Assembly (NCBI GenBank): GCA_963576785.1
Contig: OY756140.1
Coordinates: 2,542,001 to 2,606,000, forward strand
Source: Chlorophyllum brunneum
Taxonomy: Eukaryota > Basidiomycota > Agaricomycetes > Agaricales > Agaricaceae
Direction: 5' to 3'
Length of the DNA: 64,000 bases
Under the pieces are notes generated by a model, which saw only the letters and a list, made by a program, of their open reading frames with translations, made no database searches and had not been told where the DNA came from. Of the stretch, positions 1-10,179 are shown in pieces (position 1 is the stretch's first letter; each line of letters begins with the position of its first letter). A program made the position numbers and the translations under genes.

Positions 1-1579
1 GGCGCCCTTAGTCAAAACCAAGGTCAGAACCCAAGAACAGTAGTCTGGTACAATTACTGACCCTTCGGCGACATCATGCATAGTATAAGCACAAATGCTC
101 GGCAATGCACGCGCTCTTATTGCCCCCGCCTGTGGCGAACCTGCATCAACACCACCTAGTGCCGACGGTTCGAGCCTGATCCTTTTTCTGGCATCCCTCA
201 CAACGTTAACCTCCCTCTCTACATCAATGGTCTTAAATGCAGGTGGAAGGGGTAACATGTCGGCATCCATCGGCGCAGTCACACCAGGGAACGGTTGTGG
301 ACGAAGGAACTGAAGGTCAAGATGGACATTGGGGTCCCTATCGACCATTGCTTGTTCTCTTAGCACTCGTTCCGTTTCGGTGCGCAGATCTTCGTTCATA
401 GGCGCTGGACCCAGTTTAAGGTCGGTTTTGAGGGCGTTGAATGCAGACGCGGTTGTTATGTTCGCTGTTGAGACAGCACCATTTGTCTTTGGGATAAGCT
501 GGGAGAGGAGGCCTGTAGACTCTTCCCATGCGTGCAGTGAGATCGCTGTAGGATTCGTTGATGTTACTGGAATAAATGTGCGTCAACATTTGCATTCATA
601 GCCAGAACTATAAAGTGCCGACCGTCGAATCGCAGATGATTATTGACCACACGCATAACAGCCGCCCGACCACGTTTCCCTTTCTCGCCGGTGAACCCCC
701 CGCCTGAACCGAGTGCCTCGCCTCCAAACCCTTCCGTCAGCCATCCGAGAAGAAGGCTGAACCCGGATCGACTCATTCGAACAACGTATTTTTCGTTGCG
801 GAAGCGTTGTGCTAGGTCATCACTTTGTACGTGGGCGGGCAGGAGAAGGGTGGATAGGTGGTGGAGGACGGAGTGATGGGAAGTAGGCAATGAAGGAGAG
901 AACGTCGAGAAAAAACGTAGAGCTGGATGACGGGCATTTTCAGTCCCAGCACGCTGCTGTTAGACCATCGAGACGAACCGGCATCTTTGAAGCCATGTTG
1001 GATCAGATCCAGATAGAAATGGCAGAATATTGGAAATAGAATTGGTCGGAACTCGGGCTACGAAACGACATCAATGACTATAGTGGACTCTGGAGAACTA
1101 GGACGAACCCGATACATGTCCAACGATCCATCCACCCATGCTTCCAGCTCCCTAAAGCCCTCCTGTTTATCCGTCGGATCCAAGGATAGGATCTCCTCGG
1201 CGCCGACGGCACCTATGCTGGCAATCAACGACTGTATATTTGGGGGGTTGCCCATAGCAGAGAGTTCATGGAGGACACTAGAGGAGTCTTTGAGGGCATT
1301 GTCTGTGGAGCGGACAGGTTTTGACTGTGCAAAGACGGCGAGGGATTTGATCAATTCCTCTGGGGGGATGATTTCTGGCTGTTTGCCTTTGTCAGACGGC
1401 GAGCCAGCTTCTATCTCTTCCTTGAATGCCTTTTCGGCAGAAGAGTGACCTCGGGAACGGAGGTATTCGAGGACGATGCGGTCAGCTATGTTGGCGGCAT
1501 TTGCAGATTCCTGGGAGACATTTGCTGGGGTGGTTGCTGCGGGGGACTGGGAGGATGCGGGCGGTGTTGCTGTGGACAT
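1..1579 (-). CDS. TAF5: TFIID subunit TAF5, 5' part (3' end outside window)
   Basis: General transcription factor TFIID/SAGA scaffold subunit. Exons read complement(1109-1579, 979-1057, 623-922, 62-566, <1-6), all in phase. The N-terminus has a LisH motif (IVLEYLRSRGHSSAEKAF, about residues 30-48). Next comes the TAF5 NTD2 domain, recognisable by DMYRPEFRPILFPIFCHFYL, LPAHVQSDDLAQRFRNEKYV and MSRSGFSLLLGWLTEG. Then comes the linker LPLPPAFKT and the LPSICAYTMHD strand that starts the WD40 propeller, which lies beyond position 1. The ATG at 1579 was chosen; the frame stays open to 1669 but only through a TTG. It is head-to-head with MAD2, only 92 nt between start codons. Family assignment is firm; the WD40 part is inferred, not seen. 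Confidence 0.93.
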
Positions 1580-1671
1580 TGCAGGTGGCAGACTGAAGGA
1601 TGGGAGGATGAGTGGTGGGGCACGTGACACGCGTCTGATGGGGCGGGGAAGAGCTCGCAGCAGCAACAAAC
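1580..1671. promoter_or_regulatory. Bidirectional TAF5/MAD2 promoter with CACGTG box
   Basis: Only 92 nt separate the divergent start codons. A palindromic CACGTG followed by AC lies at 1621-1626, about midway. bHLH factors of the Cbf1/Pho4/SREBP class bind such E-boxes in fungi; the actual factor is not known from sequence. The same CACGTGAC string recurs in other promoters of the window. Confidence 0.5.
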
Positions 1672-2504
1672 ATGGCAGCCAGGCAAACTCACCGCCAGGC
1701 GATTACCCTCAAGGGCTCCTCCGCACTCGTTACTGAGTTCTTCAAATACGCCGTGAACACGTCAGTCTCCATCCCCCGCCCCCCAGGTCCACTGACATCC
1801 ACCAGCATTCTCTTCCAGAGAGAGGTCTACCCCTCTGATGACTTTCATATGGTCAAGAAATACGGACAGACCGTCCTTGTGACCCAGGATCTCGCCCTGG
1901 AAAACTATCTCGAACGGTACGCCAGTCCGCATCAGTGGCTACACCCGACGTCTGACAGCGAATGATACAGCATCCTTTCACAGGTCCACAGTATGCACTG
2001 CAACACCCCTCATCATGCCAAGCAACTCACCACCGATTAGAGTGGCTCCTGACTGGCTCCGTCACTCAGCTTGTTCTCGCTATCATATCCAAAGATACCC
2101 GCACACCACTCGAGCGGTGGGTATTCGACATCAAGCTCGTCGAGCCACCAGCCGACACATCAGCATCGTGGGTATTTTCAAATAACATGGAAACTGGTTC
2201 CCATGGCCCTGACATGTTCATCTTCAGGAAAGAACCAAAGCCGGAAGCCGAGATACAATCAGAAATCCGAGCCATCCTCAAACAAATCATCTCGATGGTC
2301 ACATATCTCCCCGTGATACAAGAGCCTACAGTCTTCAATATCTTGGCATACACAAATGAGTCTGCCGACGTCCCTGCCGGAGAATGGGTTGATACTGATC
2401 CGCTCGCAATTGAAGCCAGCAAAAGCCAACAAGTCAAGATGCGCAGCTTCAGCACAGATGTCCACCGAATTGAGGCAATGGTTGCATATCGCTACGAGGA
2501 GTAA
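1672..2504 (+). CDS. MAD2: Spindle assembly checkpoint protein MAD2 (HORMA domain)
   Basis: HORMA-domain protein that binds Mad1/Cdc20 at unattached kinetochores and inhibits the APC/C. Exons 1672-1760, 1806-1916, 1971-1990 (20 nt) and 2041-2504 join in phase. Family blocks seen: ITLKGSSALVTEFFKYAVNT, VYPSDDFHMVKKYGQTVLVT, WLLTGSVTQLVLAII, PLERWVFDIKL, and the C-terminal safety-belt region SFSTDVHRIEAMVAY. The model is 227 aa, about 20 longer than usual. The excess lies at 2168-2227, which could be a 60-nt in-frame intron (GTGGGT...TTCAG); removing it gives near-standard length. ATG 1672 is the first methionine of the conserved N-terminus. Shares a short bidirectional promoter with TAF5. Confidence 0.95.
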
Positions 2505-2885
2505 TCATGATGAGTACTCCGAGAGGGGCTGCGATGGGCGGCGAGCCTGCGACGGAATGAGATTGGTTGGTCTCCGTGTGACGGATGACTGATGGCATCG
2601 GTAGGCTGGAGTGGTGTCGGTATGTAGTTGGGTGGAAACATGATGGTGTAGATGGACCAGGGGTGTGGTAGATCAATGATGCGAGCCGGCATTGCCATGT
2701 CAAACTAAGCAATTGTCATGGCCACCGCAACAAACGACGGGTCCTCCATCACTCTCCTCTCCTCATTACCCCTCCTCTCCCTTTCTCTCTCTTCTTCCGC
2801 CCTTCTTTTTCCTTTCGTATTTCTGTCTGGCCGGTTCCAGCCATCAACCCTCTTTGTTTCTTAGGCTTGTAGACGTAAATTAACA
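2505..2885. other. Intergenic MAD2-noxA, pyrimidine-rich promoter
   Basis: No coding signal. The half next to noxA (about 2740-2850) is strongly C/T rich on the plus strand. This is typical of core promoters of highly expressed basidiomycete genes. Start of noxA follows at 2886. Confidence 0.5.
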
Positions 2886-5039
2886 ATGGGCAAATCCTGG
2901 TTCCACAGGGAGTTCTTGAGTGGACGAAGGCTTGCCTTCAACGTTTTCTTCTACGGCTCTCACCTCGCTCTCTTTGCGTACGGTTGGTGGAGCCAAGTAA
3001 GTCCACGATCACACCCACCTCGCATGTCTTTGTTCACATCCTCCGATAGCAAACCAATACACGGTTAGCTGGTCTCAACTCCCTCACCTGGTCGGTCTGG
3101 ATTTCCCGTGGTGCTGGTCTCGTTCTTGCCTATGATGGTGGCCTGATCCTTATCCCAATGCTTCGCAACATCATTCGTATCGTTCGCCCTCGCCTGACCT
3201 GGCTCTTCCCGGCCGATGAAAACATTTGGTTCCACCGTCAGGTCGCGTATTCATTGGCATTCTGGGCCATGGTCCATACAACTGCGCACTATGTTAATTT
3301 TATCAACGTCGAGAGAACCCGTGCGTAACAATACTCCATTGACTACCCCTGCCGATGGCTCATCTTTTCTCCCCCAGAAATTCGGAAACAGCTTGCCTTG
3401 CAAATTCATTACACCCAAGCTGGTGGTATCACTGGACACTTCATGCTCCTCATCATGGTGATCATGTATACCCTCGCTCACCAAAAAATTCGCAAGCAAT
3501 GCTTTGAAGCATTCTGGTACTCCCATCACCTGGCTTTCTTCTTCATGATCGGCCTCTACACCCACGCCACCGGATGTTTCGTTCGTGACACCCCCGACCC
3601 AGATTACATCCCCACCTTCCCATTCTATTCGATGGACCACTGTCTCGGGTATCTCAGCTGGAGGTTCATCATCTGGCCTGGTATCATTTACTTCGGTGAA
3701 CGTGTCTGGAGAGAGATTCGTGCCCGTCGACCAACCCGTCTCTCTAAGGTCCTTGTCCATCCCAGTGGTACGTCGCCAATATAACCTGCATCGTGAAGCC
3801 ATGTGGCTTATCCGTCGTTTATTATCGCTAGGTGCTATGGAACTTCGTATTATCAAACCCAGCTTCAAGTATACACCCGGTCAATGGCTCTTCGTCCAAA
3901 TACCCGAGCTCTCTGCGTTGCAATGGCACCCCGTATGTGTTCTCTCCCGCCCTGCACCGTCCCCCTTTCTCAGTGATCATCTTTCTCTTTCCCCATCTAG
4001 TTCACCATCACCTCAGCCCCCGAAGATCCATACGTTTCCATTCACATCCGTCAAGTTGGAGATTGGACCGAATCCCTCGGCGAACGCCTCGGTGTTGGAC
4101 CCTCCGTGGTCAAGACTATGACCCAGGCTGCAATGAAGGGTAAAGAAAAGGGTTTGAACCAGGGCGATTTCGTCGAATTGGATACCAACATGTCGGCAAT
4201 CACCCTCCCGGCTGTGAGGGTTGATGGACCATACGGTGCTCCTGCGGAAGACGTCTTTGATGCTGAGGTTGCTATGCTTATTGGTGCCGGTATTGGTGAG
4301 TATCAGTTTCTTTTGTATTTCGCTATGCGTTGTCCGGCGCTACTTCTCCAGTTGATCTGACGGTAATGATTTCTCTGTTTGGCCGGAATAGGTGTTACAC
4401 CCTTCGCGTCCATCTTGAAACACATCTGGTACCGACAGAAGCGTGGTACACTCAAGAGTCTTCGTCGCGTCGAGTTTTTCTGGATCTGCCGTGACTCGCC
4501 TTCATTTGGTTGGTTCCAAAGCTTGTTGCAAGAAGTCGAAGCTGCCCAAGCTGATCGTGAGTTTCAATCCACTTGATAGTCCGTTTGTGTTTCACGTACA
4601 TCTATTAATCACTTCATTGTACGTTTAGCCAATTTCCTTCGCATCAACATTTACTTGACCCAAAAGATCGGTGAAGACATGCTTTGGAATATCGCTGTCA
4701 ACGACGCCGGGGCGGAATACGACCCTTTGACCCTCCTTCGTACCCGTACGATGTTCGGAAGACCCGATTGGAACTCGATCTACTCGCGCATGAGCGAAGC
4801 TATTGAGGGTGGCAACTACCTACCCGGAAGCAAGTCCCAGCTTAAGACCAAAGTCGCCGTACGTTTCGAATTCACTCTGTCGTTTCATCAAGTGTGGGTT
4901 TACTGATGAGCGTGATTCTTATTTTGTTCAATAGACTTATTTCTGTGGCCCTCCGCCGATCGCCAAAGCTCTCAAGGAAGCTACTATCAAGCATTCTAAC
5001 GCCAACATCAACTTCACCTTTGCCAAGGAACACTTCTAA
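2886..5039 (+). CDS. noxA: Superoxide-generating NADPH oxidase, NoxA type
   Basis: gp91phox-family enzyme that moves electrons from cytosolic NADPH through FAD and two haems to O2, making superoxide. In fungi it acts with NoxR/Rac/Bem1 in hyphal differentiation and fruiting. Exons 2886-2996, 3050-3320, 3378-3767, 3832-3932, 4001-4295, 4392-4556, 4629-4858, 4935-5039 give 555 aa. Seen: N-terminal membrane segments; haem-ligand histidines in VHTTAHYVNF and WYSHHLAFFF; FAD motif HPFTITSAPED; NADPH site GAGIGVTPFASI; and the C-terminal nucleotide motif YFCGPP with terminal KEHF. The short N-terminus (MGKSWFHREF) lacks the extension typical of NoxB, and no EF-hands (NoxC) are present. Convergent with the permuted MAPKKK. 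Confidence 0.95.
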
Positions 5040-5760
5040 GCGTTTACTATTATAGGATGCTTCGGCAGAGGCCTTTTATTCCGACTAGGACACCGTACTT
5101 ACTGAATCACTGACGACATTTTTTTCTACCTTTCTTGTTATATTTTCGAGTACAATACACCATTACCCATCATAGGCTCGGAAGTCACACTTGCCCGACG
5201 TTCACACATATATAAGGAACTTCAACACTAACCAATACAATTAGAGGAGGTTGTATTTTCGTACAGTACAATAAGCTGAGCAGTATGAATTAAGTGCAAA
5301 GAGAGGGAAAGCCCAAATGACAGTGGGAAAGACCGAACAGATTACGAATGAAATAAAACACAGGTTTGTTTGTAGCCGAGCGAGGTAAAATTTTCGTGGA
5401 CTGAAAGGAAATGAGTCTAATCATCAGTGATCTACACCGGAATTTGAAACAAAGGAGTTTGGGCCTTCGAGCTGGCGAGGTGTCCCTGCATTGATGATGG
5501 AAGTGGAAGCCGGGCATCGAAATCCGATCAACTGATGTGGGTCAAGTATCAGTAGATGGAGAGGATTTAGCCAGATCCGAAAGCGATGCAGAGAGAAGAT
5601 TGAAAGCAAAAACAGGTGCGCCGCGAAGACAAAGTAAACAAAAAGGCACAAATGGGGAAAGAAAGGGAGATATACGCATGTCAAATGCGGAAAGTAGGAA
5701 ACCAAAAATAAAAGCGGCTTGAACACACTGCAGAGAACTACAAACCAGAAAAATACGTCG
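5040..5760. other. Intergenic between convergent genes
   Basis: About 720 nt between the 3' ends of noxA and the MAPKKK paralogue. It should hold both 3' UTRs. Short open frames here lack recognisable domains or splice-supported continuation. Nothing else seen. Confidence 0.5.
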
Positions 5761-8587
5761 TTAGCAGTCGTTGTCAGAAGCCGAAGCTGGCCGCTGACTT
5801 GAACTAGACAGCTGTGGCAACTTCTTGAGCTCTTCCATTTTGAAATCCCAGAAGGTCCGCCTGCGAGCCTTCCCTGGATTCGATTGTCGCTTTCTCTCCT
5901 GTTCCTCAGCAATCCATCGGATACTTTTCGCACGTCCGACTCCACCATCCCCGTCATTGCTGGCGGCTGAGGCATAAAGCGTCGCATTGCTCTGGAGTGG
6001 AGTGACGTTGAGATCTGTGTCCGCAGCGATATCTGGAGGGCTGATAATTGTTGATTGCCCGCGGTGAAATGACGAGGGATTGAAGGTATGGGGCCGCAAA
6101 CGGGAGAATCTGCCTGGACTTCTTGAGATAACATGTTGTAAGGTGGAGGGGCTAGAAAAGAAGTCGTCATCCGCATTGTCATGGTTGTTGCCTTTGTTAT
6201 TCACAGAACTCTCCGTGAGGTCATCAACAGACGAAGCAGCCACCACAGGCTGGTCCAAATCATGGTCGGGAAAGTAATCACCCAAACGTCGGACGATATC
6301 GTGCGCGTTTGGTCGATTTCCACGTCGATGGGGCGTGATAGGCCGTCCGCTTCCATCCCTAGGCGGGGTAGCAGAGGGCGGAGGGTCGGGTCGTGATGCA
6401 GATGTAAGCGGGGGAGTGTCTGTAGGTGGGAGTGGGGGTGGCATAGTAGGAGGTGGAGGCGTGCGTAGCTGAGCCGCTGAGTGATGTGCATTCGAGGGGC
6501 CTCTAGGTTCTTGTTCGTACCGGCGTTCGTATTGTGAGTTAGGCAGGGGCGGGGACGCTCTTGCGCGGTGGGGGGGTGCCGTTGCAGGTGGTCGTTTCCA
6601 CGTGGCACCCCCTTCCGTTCCACTCGGTTGAAACAATGATGAGGTGGAAGATGTGGAAGACTTAGAAGAGGGTTGTGAATATGTGGGGTACGCTGATGAA
6701 GATGAACTAGAGTCGGGGGTAAAAGCGATCTGGGGGGTCGACGAGGAACGGAGACGGGAGGCGGAGGCGGAAGGTGGCTCAGGAATGTAGCCCAAGCTAT
6801 ATTTGGATGACGTTCCTAGATGTGAGGAATACGGTTGGGACGTTGGAGGTAAGGGAGGGGGAAGGTATCGATAAGAAGTGGTGGGTTCCTCGCCCCCAGG
6901 ATTAACAACGATATATGGACCCTTACGTTTGCCTGACCGACGGCTGTTCGAGGTGGCTGAAGACTCGGACGTCGCGTTATCTTGTTCCTGTGCCTCTGTT
7001 GGTGAGGGAGACGGAGCAGGAGATGAAGCAGGCTTGAGAGGTTTGATGACGACGATAGGTGGACTTGGTCCTCTGGGAATTGGTTGCCTGATAGTCTCCG
7101 AAGTTGCGGCATTAAGATTATCTTGAGGCCGGATGGTAGCGTCCGACCCCACCGCGTATCGCTTCGGCCTGTATGTAGTCTCATCATCTTGATACTCACG
7201 CTGTTTTCGACCGCTAACGTTGACCTTTCGCTCCCTAGATGGATGAGGGATCTCGACCTCGTTGAACGTCCAGGTCTGTGGAAGCCTCAAGTATGGGTGT
7301 TGCTTCAATTCGAACGCTGATGGCCGCTGAACAGGATTTCTGCATATCTAAAGTCAGTTCCTGGTCATTGATTGACAGGAAGCTACATACATATGGAAAC
7401 ACGAGTCCCTGAAGTTATGGGCATCTGATGATAGTTCTTTTTGTAGCTGTGTCGGTAGAGGTGGAGGCGACATCGTCTCTCGTAACTAATAGAAATTAAA
7501 TTGCGACACAGCACATAGAAAGCCTAACACACCTTCAGCATGATGGCCAGGAAATACTCCCCTGCTCCCCATGGTTTTTCACCTGTCCACATCTCCATTA
7601 CCATACACCCTACACTCCAGATATCTATCTTCCCATCATAACCCTTCTCTTTCGATCCCAATGTTTCCGGCGCCATGTACTGAACTGTCCCTTTCATGAG
7701 TGTATGAGCCCTTGGGCTATGTATATCGTCCACCCGCTTGGAGATTCCAAAATCAGAAATTTTGCAGACACCAGTGGGTTCCACGAGTATATTATCGGGC
7801 TTGAGATCCTGAGGAGCATCAACTGATTTGGACGGGCCATGCGGCTATGTCACTAACTGCTCACCCTGTGAATAATGCCGTTGTGATGAAGATATTGTAG
7901 TCCCTCAAGAATTTGCTTGGCGAAGGATTTTGTGACCTCTTCGCGGAAGCGTCCATACTTGTGGAGCAAGGTCGCGATCGTTCCTCCAGGTACATACTCT
8001 AGAAAGCTGCCAACGACACGATTGATGATGTGAACCACGGTGAACAAACAGAGGGGACGCACACACTGAAAGCCGCATCAGAGGTCTCACAGCCAAGATA
8101 CTGCACGATGTTCGGATGGTCTAGTTCCTTCAGTGTCTCGCTCTCGAAGGCGAGGAAGCGGAGAGCATCTTGGTGTGCAGGTTTATGATCTTCTCGGGTT
8201 AACTCAACCTGCTTTACTGCTATAAGCTGGCCGGTACTAGCATTCAATGCCATAAAGACTCGGCCATAGCTTCCTTGGCCCAAGAGCTCGCCCCGTATCC
8301 ATTTGAATGTGGCTGGAGAGACCCTATGAGCATGTGGATACGGATAGCGCAGATTATGTACCTTTTGAATGCGACGGGAGATGGGACAGGTGATCGTGAC
8401 CTGGTCCCATTTGAGGGATTGTTGGGAGCTGGCCCGGCGGAGTGGGACGAGATGTTGGCCGTGGGCTTTGGGTCGGGCGATATGGAAGTAGGGTCTGTCT
8501 AGCGGAGGAGCCTGTTGATGAGCGCGAATGCTGCCCGGTCGGTGGCTTGGTCCATGTGCTGTCGAAAGACGGTTGTTTCCTGATCAT
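5761..8587 (-). CDS. BCK1-like MAPKKK paralogue with kinase first and permuted C-terminal tail
   Basis: STE11/BCK1-class serine/threonine kinase. Exons complement(8362-8587, 8063-8312, 7865-8006, 7533-7808, 7391-7485, 5761-7339) give 855 aa. Kinase spans about residues 77-346: GQGSYGRVFMA (P-loop), IAVKQVEL (Lys), HRDLKPDNIL, SDFGISKR, MAPETLG, and NPVQRPSAFELKQHPYL at the C-lobe end. The last exon starts inside the C-lobe and runs uninterrupted into a roughly 500-residue Pro/Ser-rich tail. Near its end it carries DYFPDHDLDQPVV (about 690), KSIRWIAEEQERKR (about 800) and TFWDFKMEELKKLP (about 826). In the canonical BCK1 homologue at 40712-45708 the matching motifs precede the kinase. All five kinase introns coincide in position and phase between the two genes. 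Start codon (first Met of a proline-rich exon) is the least certain part. Confidence 0.85.
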
Positions 8588-9138
8588 GATTGACGCTGAC
8601 CAGCAGGTATGAAGGAAGGAGAGTGTCGACGACCTGCGGATGGGGAGATAAGGGGATGGGAAATGACAAAGCAGGAGTGTCAAAAGGCACGGAATTTGCG
8701 AATCTACGGCTACATGACACTCGCCGGGTCTGTTCCAAGCATAATTACCACGACGGAAAAAACTGAGATTTCGATGATCCCAACAATGCTTGCTACATTC
8801 AGCACCAGCGGATCCGACAATCGGTATCTGCCACAGATCCAGTGGCTGAAACGAAACTGATCACAGCGAGGTGTGGATTTTAATTGGGATCGCCTAATCC
8901 TTTGCGGATGAGAAACCAGTCCACCAGGCGGACGAAAATGGAATACCCGATGCGAGCAGCGCTGGATCAGCATCATCAGAATCCTCGCTGATGAGCTGCT
9001 ATCATGTTGGAGATGCGGAATTGTTGTCCGTGCGGGTATTGTCAGCAGCATCGCGCTTCTTTGTCCAGGTTTCAACATTGGACAGGCGGATATACAATCA
9101 TTGATCCCCTATCCTCCGGGATATGAGTACACTACAAC
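8588..9138. other. Intergenic, no gene seen
   Basis: About 550 nt upstream of the kinase paralogue and downstream of the RNase III-like gene, both on the minus strand. Short frames on either strand have no domain, no coherent splice chain and low-complexity composition. Likely the kinase promoter plus the neighbour's 3' UTR. Confidence 0.4.
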
Positions 9139-9953
9139 CTAATTATTCCACGATGAAGGGATCTTCCGCCCTTCCTGACCCTCCCGTTTGATACACCATC
9201 TCTGTTGGCGCGCGATCGTAATCAGCACTTCTTCCCGGTTGGACGTCTAGCCGCGTTACTTACGTAGGCGGTCCTGTCGGCTCGGAATCTTAGACTGGAT
9301 GTATCGCTCCGAAAAAAAATAAAGTCGATGAGCGGCATTTACTCCCCTTGAGAATGACATGTCATGAAATGATAGCCAAGCCTTGACATAAGGGGACATA
9401 CCTCGTCGCTTCGTAGATGTCAAGTGCAGCTTCAACAAGAGGACTAAAGTTTACCCAGACCCAATCTTCAAGTGCGGGTGAGCCACTTTCCATTCGATAG
9501 AGACCAATGATTGTTTCAAAAGCATCCGCAACATGTTTAAGTCCCTCGCCATCACGAACATATCCCAATCTGTGCATAATTTGTGCGAAGAAGGCGTTGC
9601 ATGTGAGTATATTTTTTACCTTCTTCAGCACTGGTATTAAGGGGCCGGCTCGAGCTCTTTCTCTGAACGGCGTGGCTCACCGTGTAGTCGTCTGGAGTGC
9701 CTGTGCGATGCATAAAGTACAGCAAATCTCCAATCTTGTCACCGATGGCGACATCTCCGATGAACTCGAGTCTCTCAGATTCGGGTATATTGCCGCGAAT
9801 GGTGCCCCATCCTGCTTCGCTGATTCGAGGAAGTTGGAAGCGGAAACTTGAATGGAAAAACATTCTGACTAGTTCGTTGAAGACTTTTGCACATGTACTG
9901 TTAGAAAGAAACGGGGAAGGGAATCGTTTCAGTGCGGGGGTTCCTGGATCCAT
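9139..9953 (-). CDS. Single-domain RNase III-like protein
   Basis: Exons complement(9681-9953, 9402-9622, 9264-9306, 9139-9201) give 199 aa. The acceptor at 9622 is a NAGNAG site, so one residue is optional. The RNase III signature is visible as ESERLEFIGDVAIGD (about residues 58-72) and the second as LKHVADAFETIIG (about 115-127). The Glu/Asp pairs that coordinate the two Mg2+ ions in RNase III are kept in both motifs, so dsRNA cleavage is plausible. No dsRNA-binding domain follows; the C-terminus is basic and short. Alternatives are a structural mitoribosomal homologue (mL44/mL57), but those usually lose the catalytic acids. Head-to-head with NUP155 across 226 nt. Confidence 0.8.
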
Positions 9954-10083
9954 ACGTCCAGGGCGAAAAGTGAAGAGTATGGGAAGGTGCAGTGGGAATC
10001 AAGGGACTACCATGGCCACATGTATATCAGAGGCGCCGGAGCACTTCTGTGAATGACAATTAGAACATCCAATTCATTGGAAT

Positions 10084-10133
10084 CACGTGACACTGCCTTG
10101 AACGTTTCCCAATCAGGCAAGCCACAACACGTG
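10084..10133. promoter_or_regulatory. Two CACGTG boxes in RNase III-like/NUP155 promoter
   Basis: CACGTG occurs at 10084-10089 (as CACGTGACAC, the same ten bases as at 1621) and again at 10128-10133 inside the 226-nt divergent promoter. Two copies within 50 nt upstream of NUP155 suggest a functional bHLH-type site; this is inference from motif recurrence. Confidence 0.45.
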
Positions 10134-10179
10134 TTGAAGATTTGAGGACGCGTTTGAGTTCAGATCACAACCTCGCCAT

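Noticed and set aside
1580..1669. N-terminal extension of TAF5 to 1669
   Set aside because: Frame is open but begins only with TTG and would run almost to the MAD2 start codon; the ATG at 1579 precedes the conserved LisH region.
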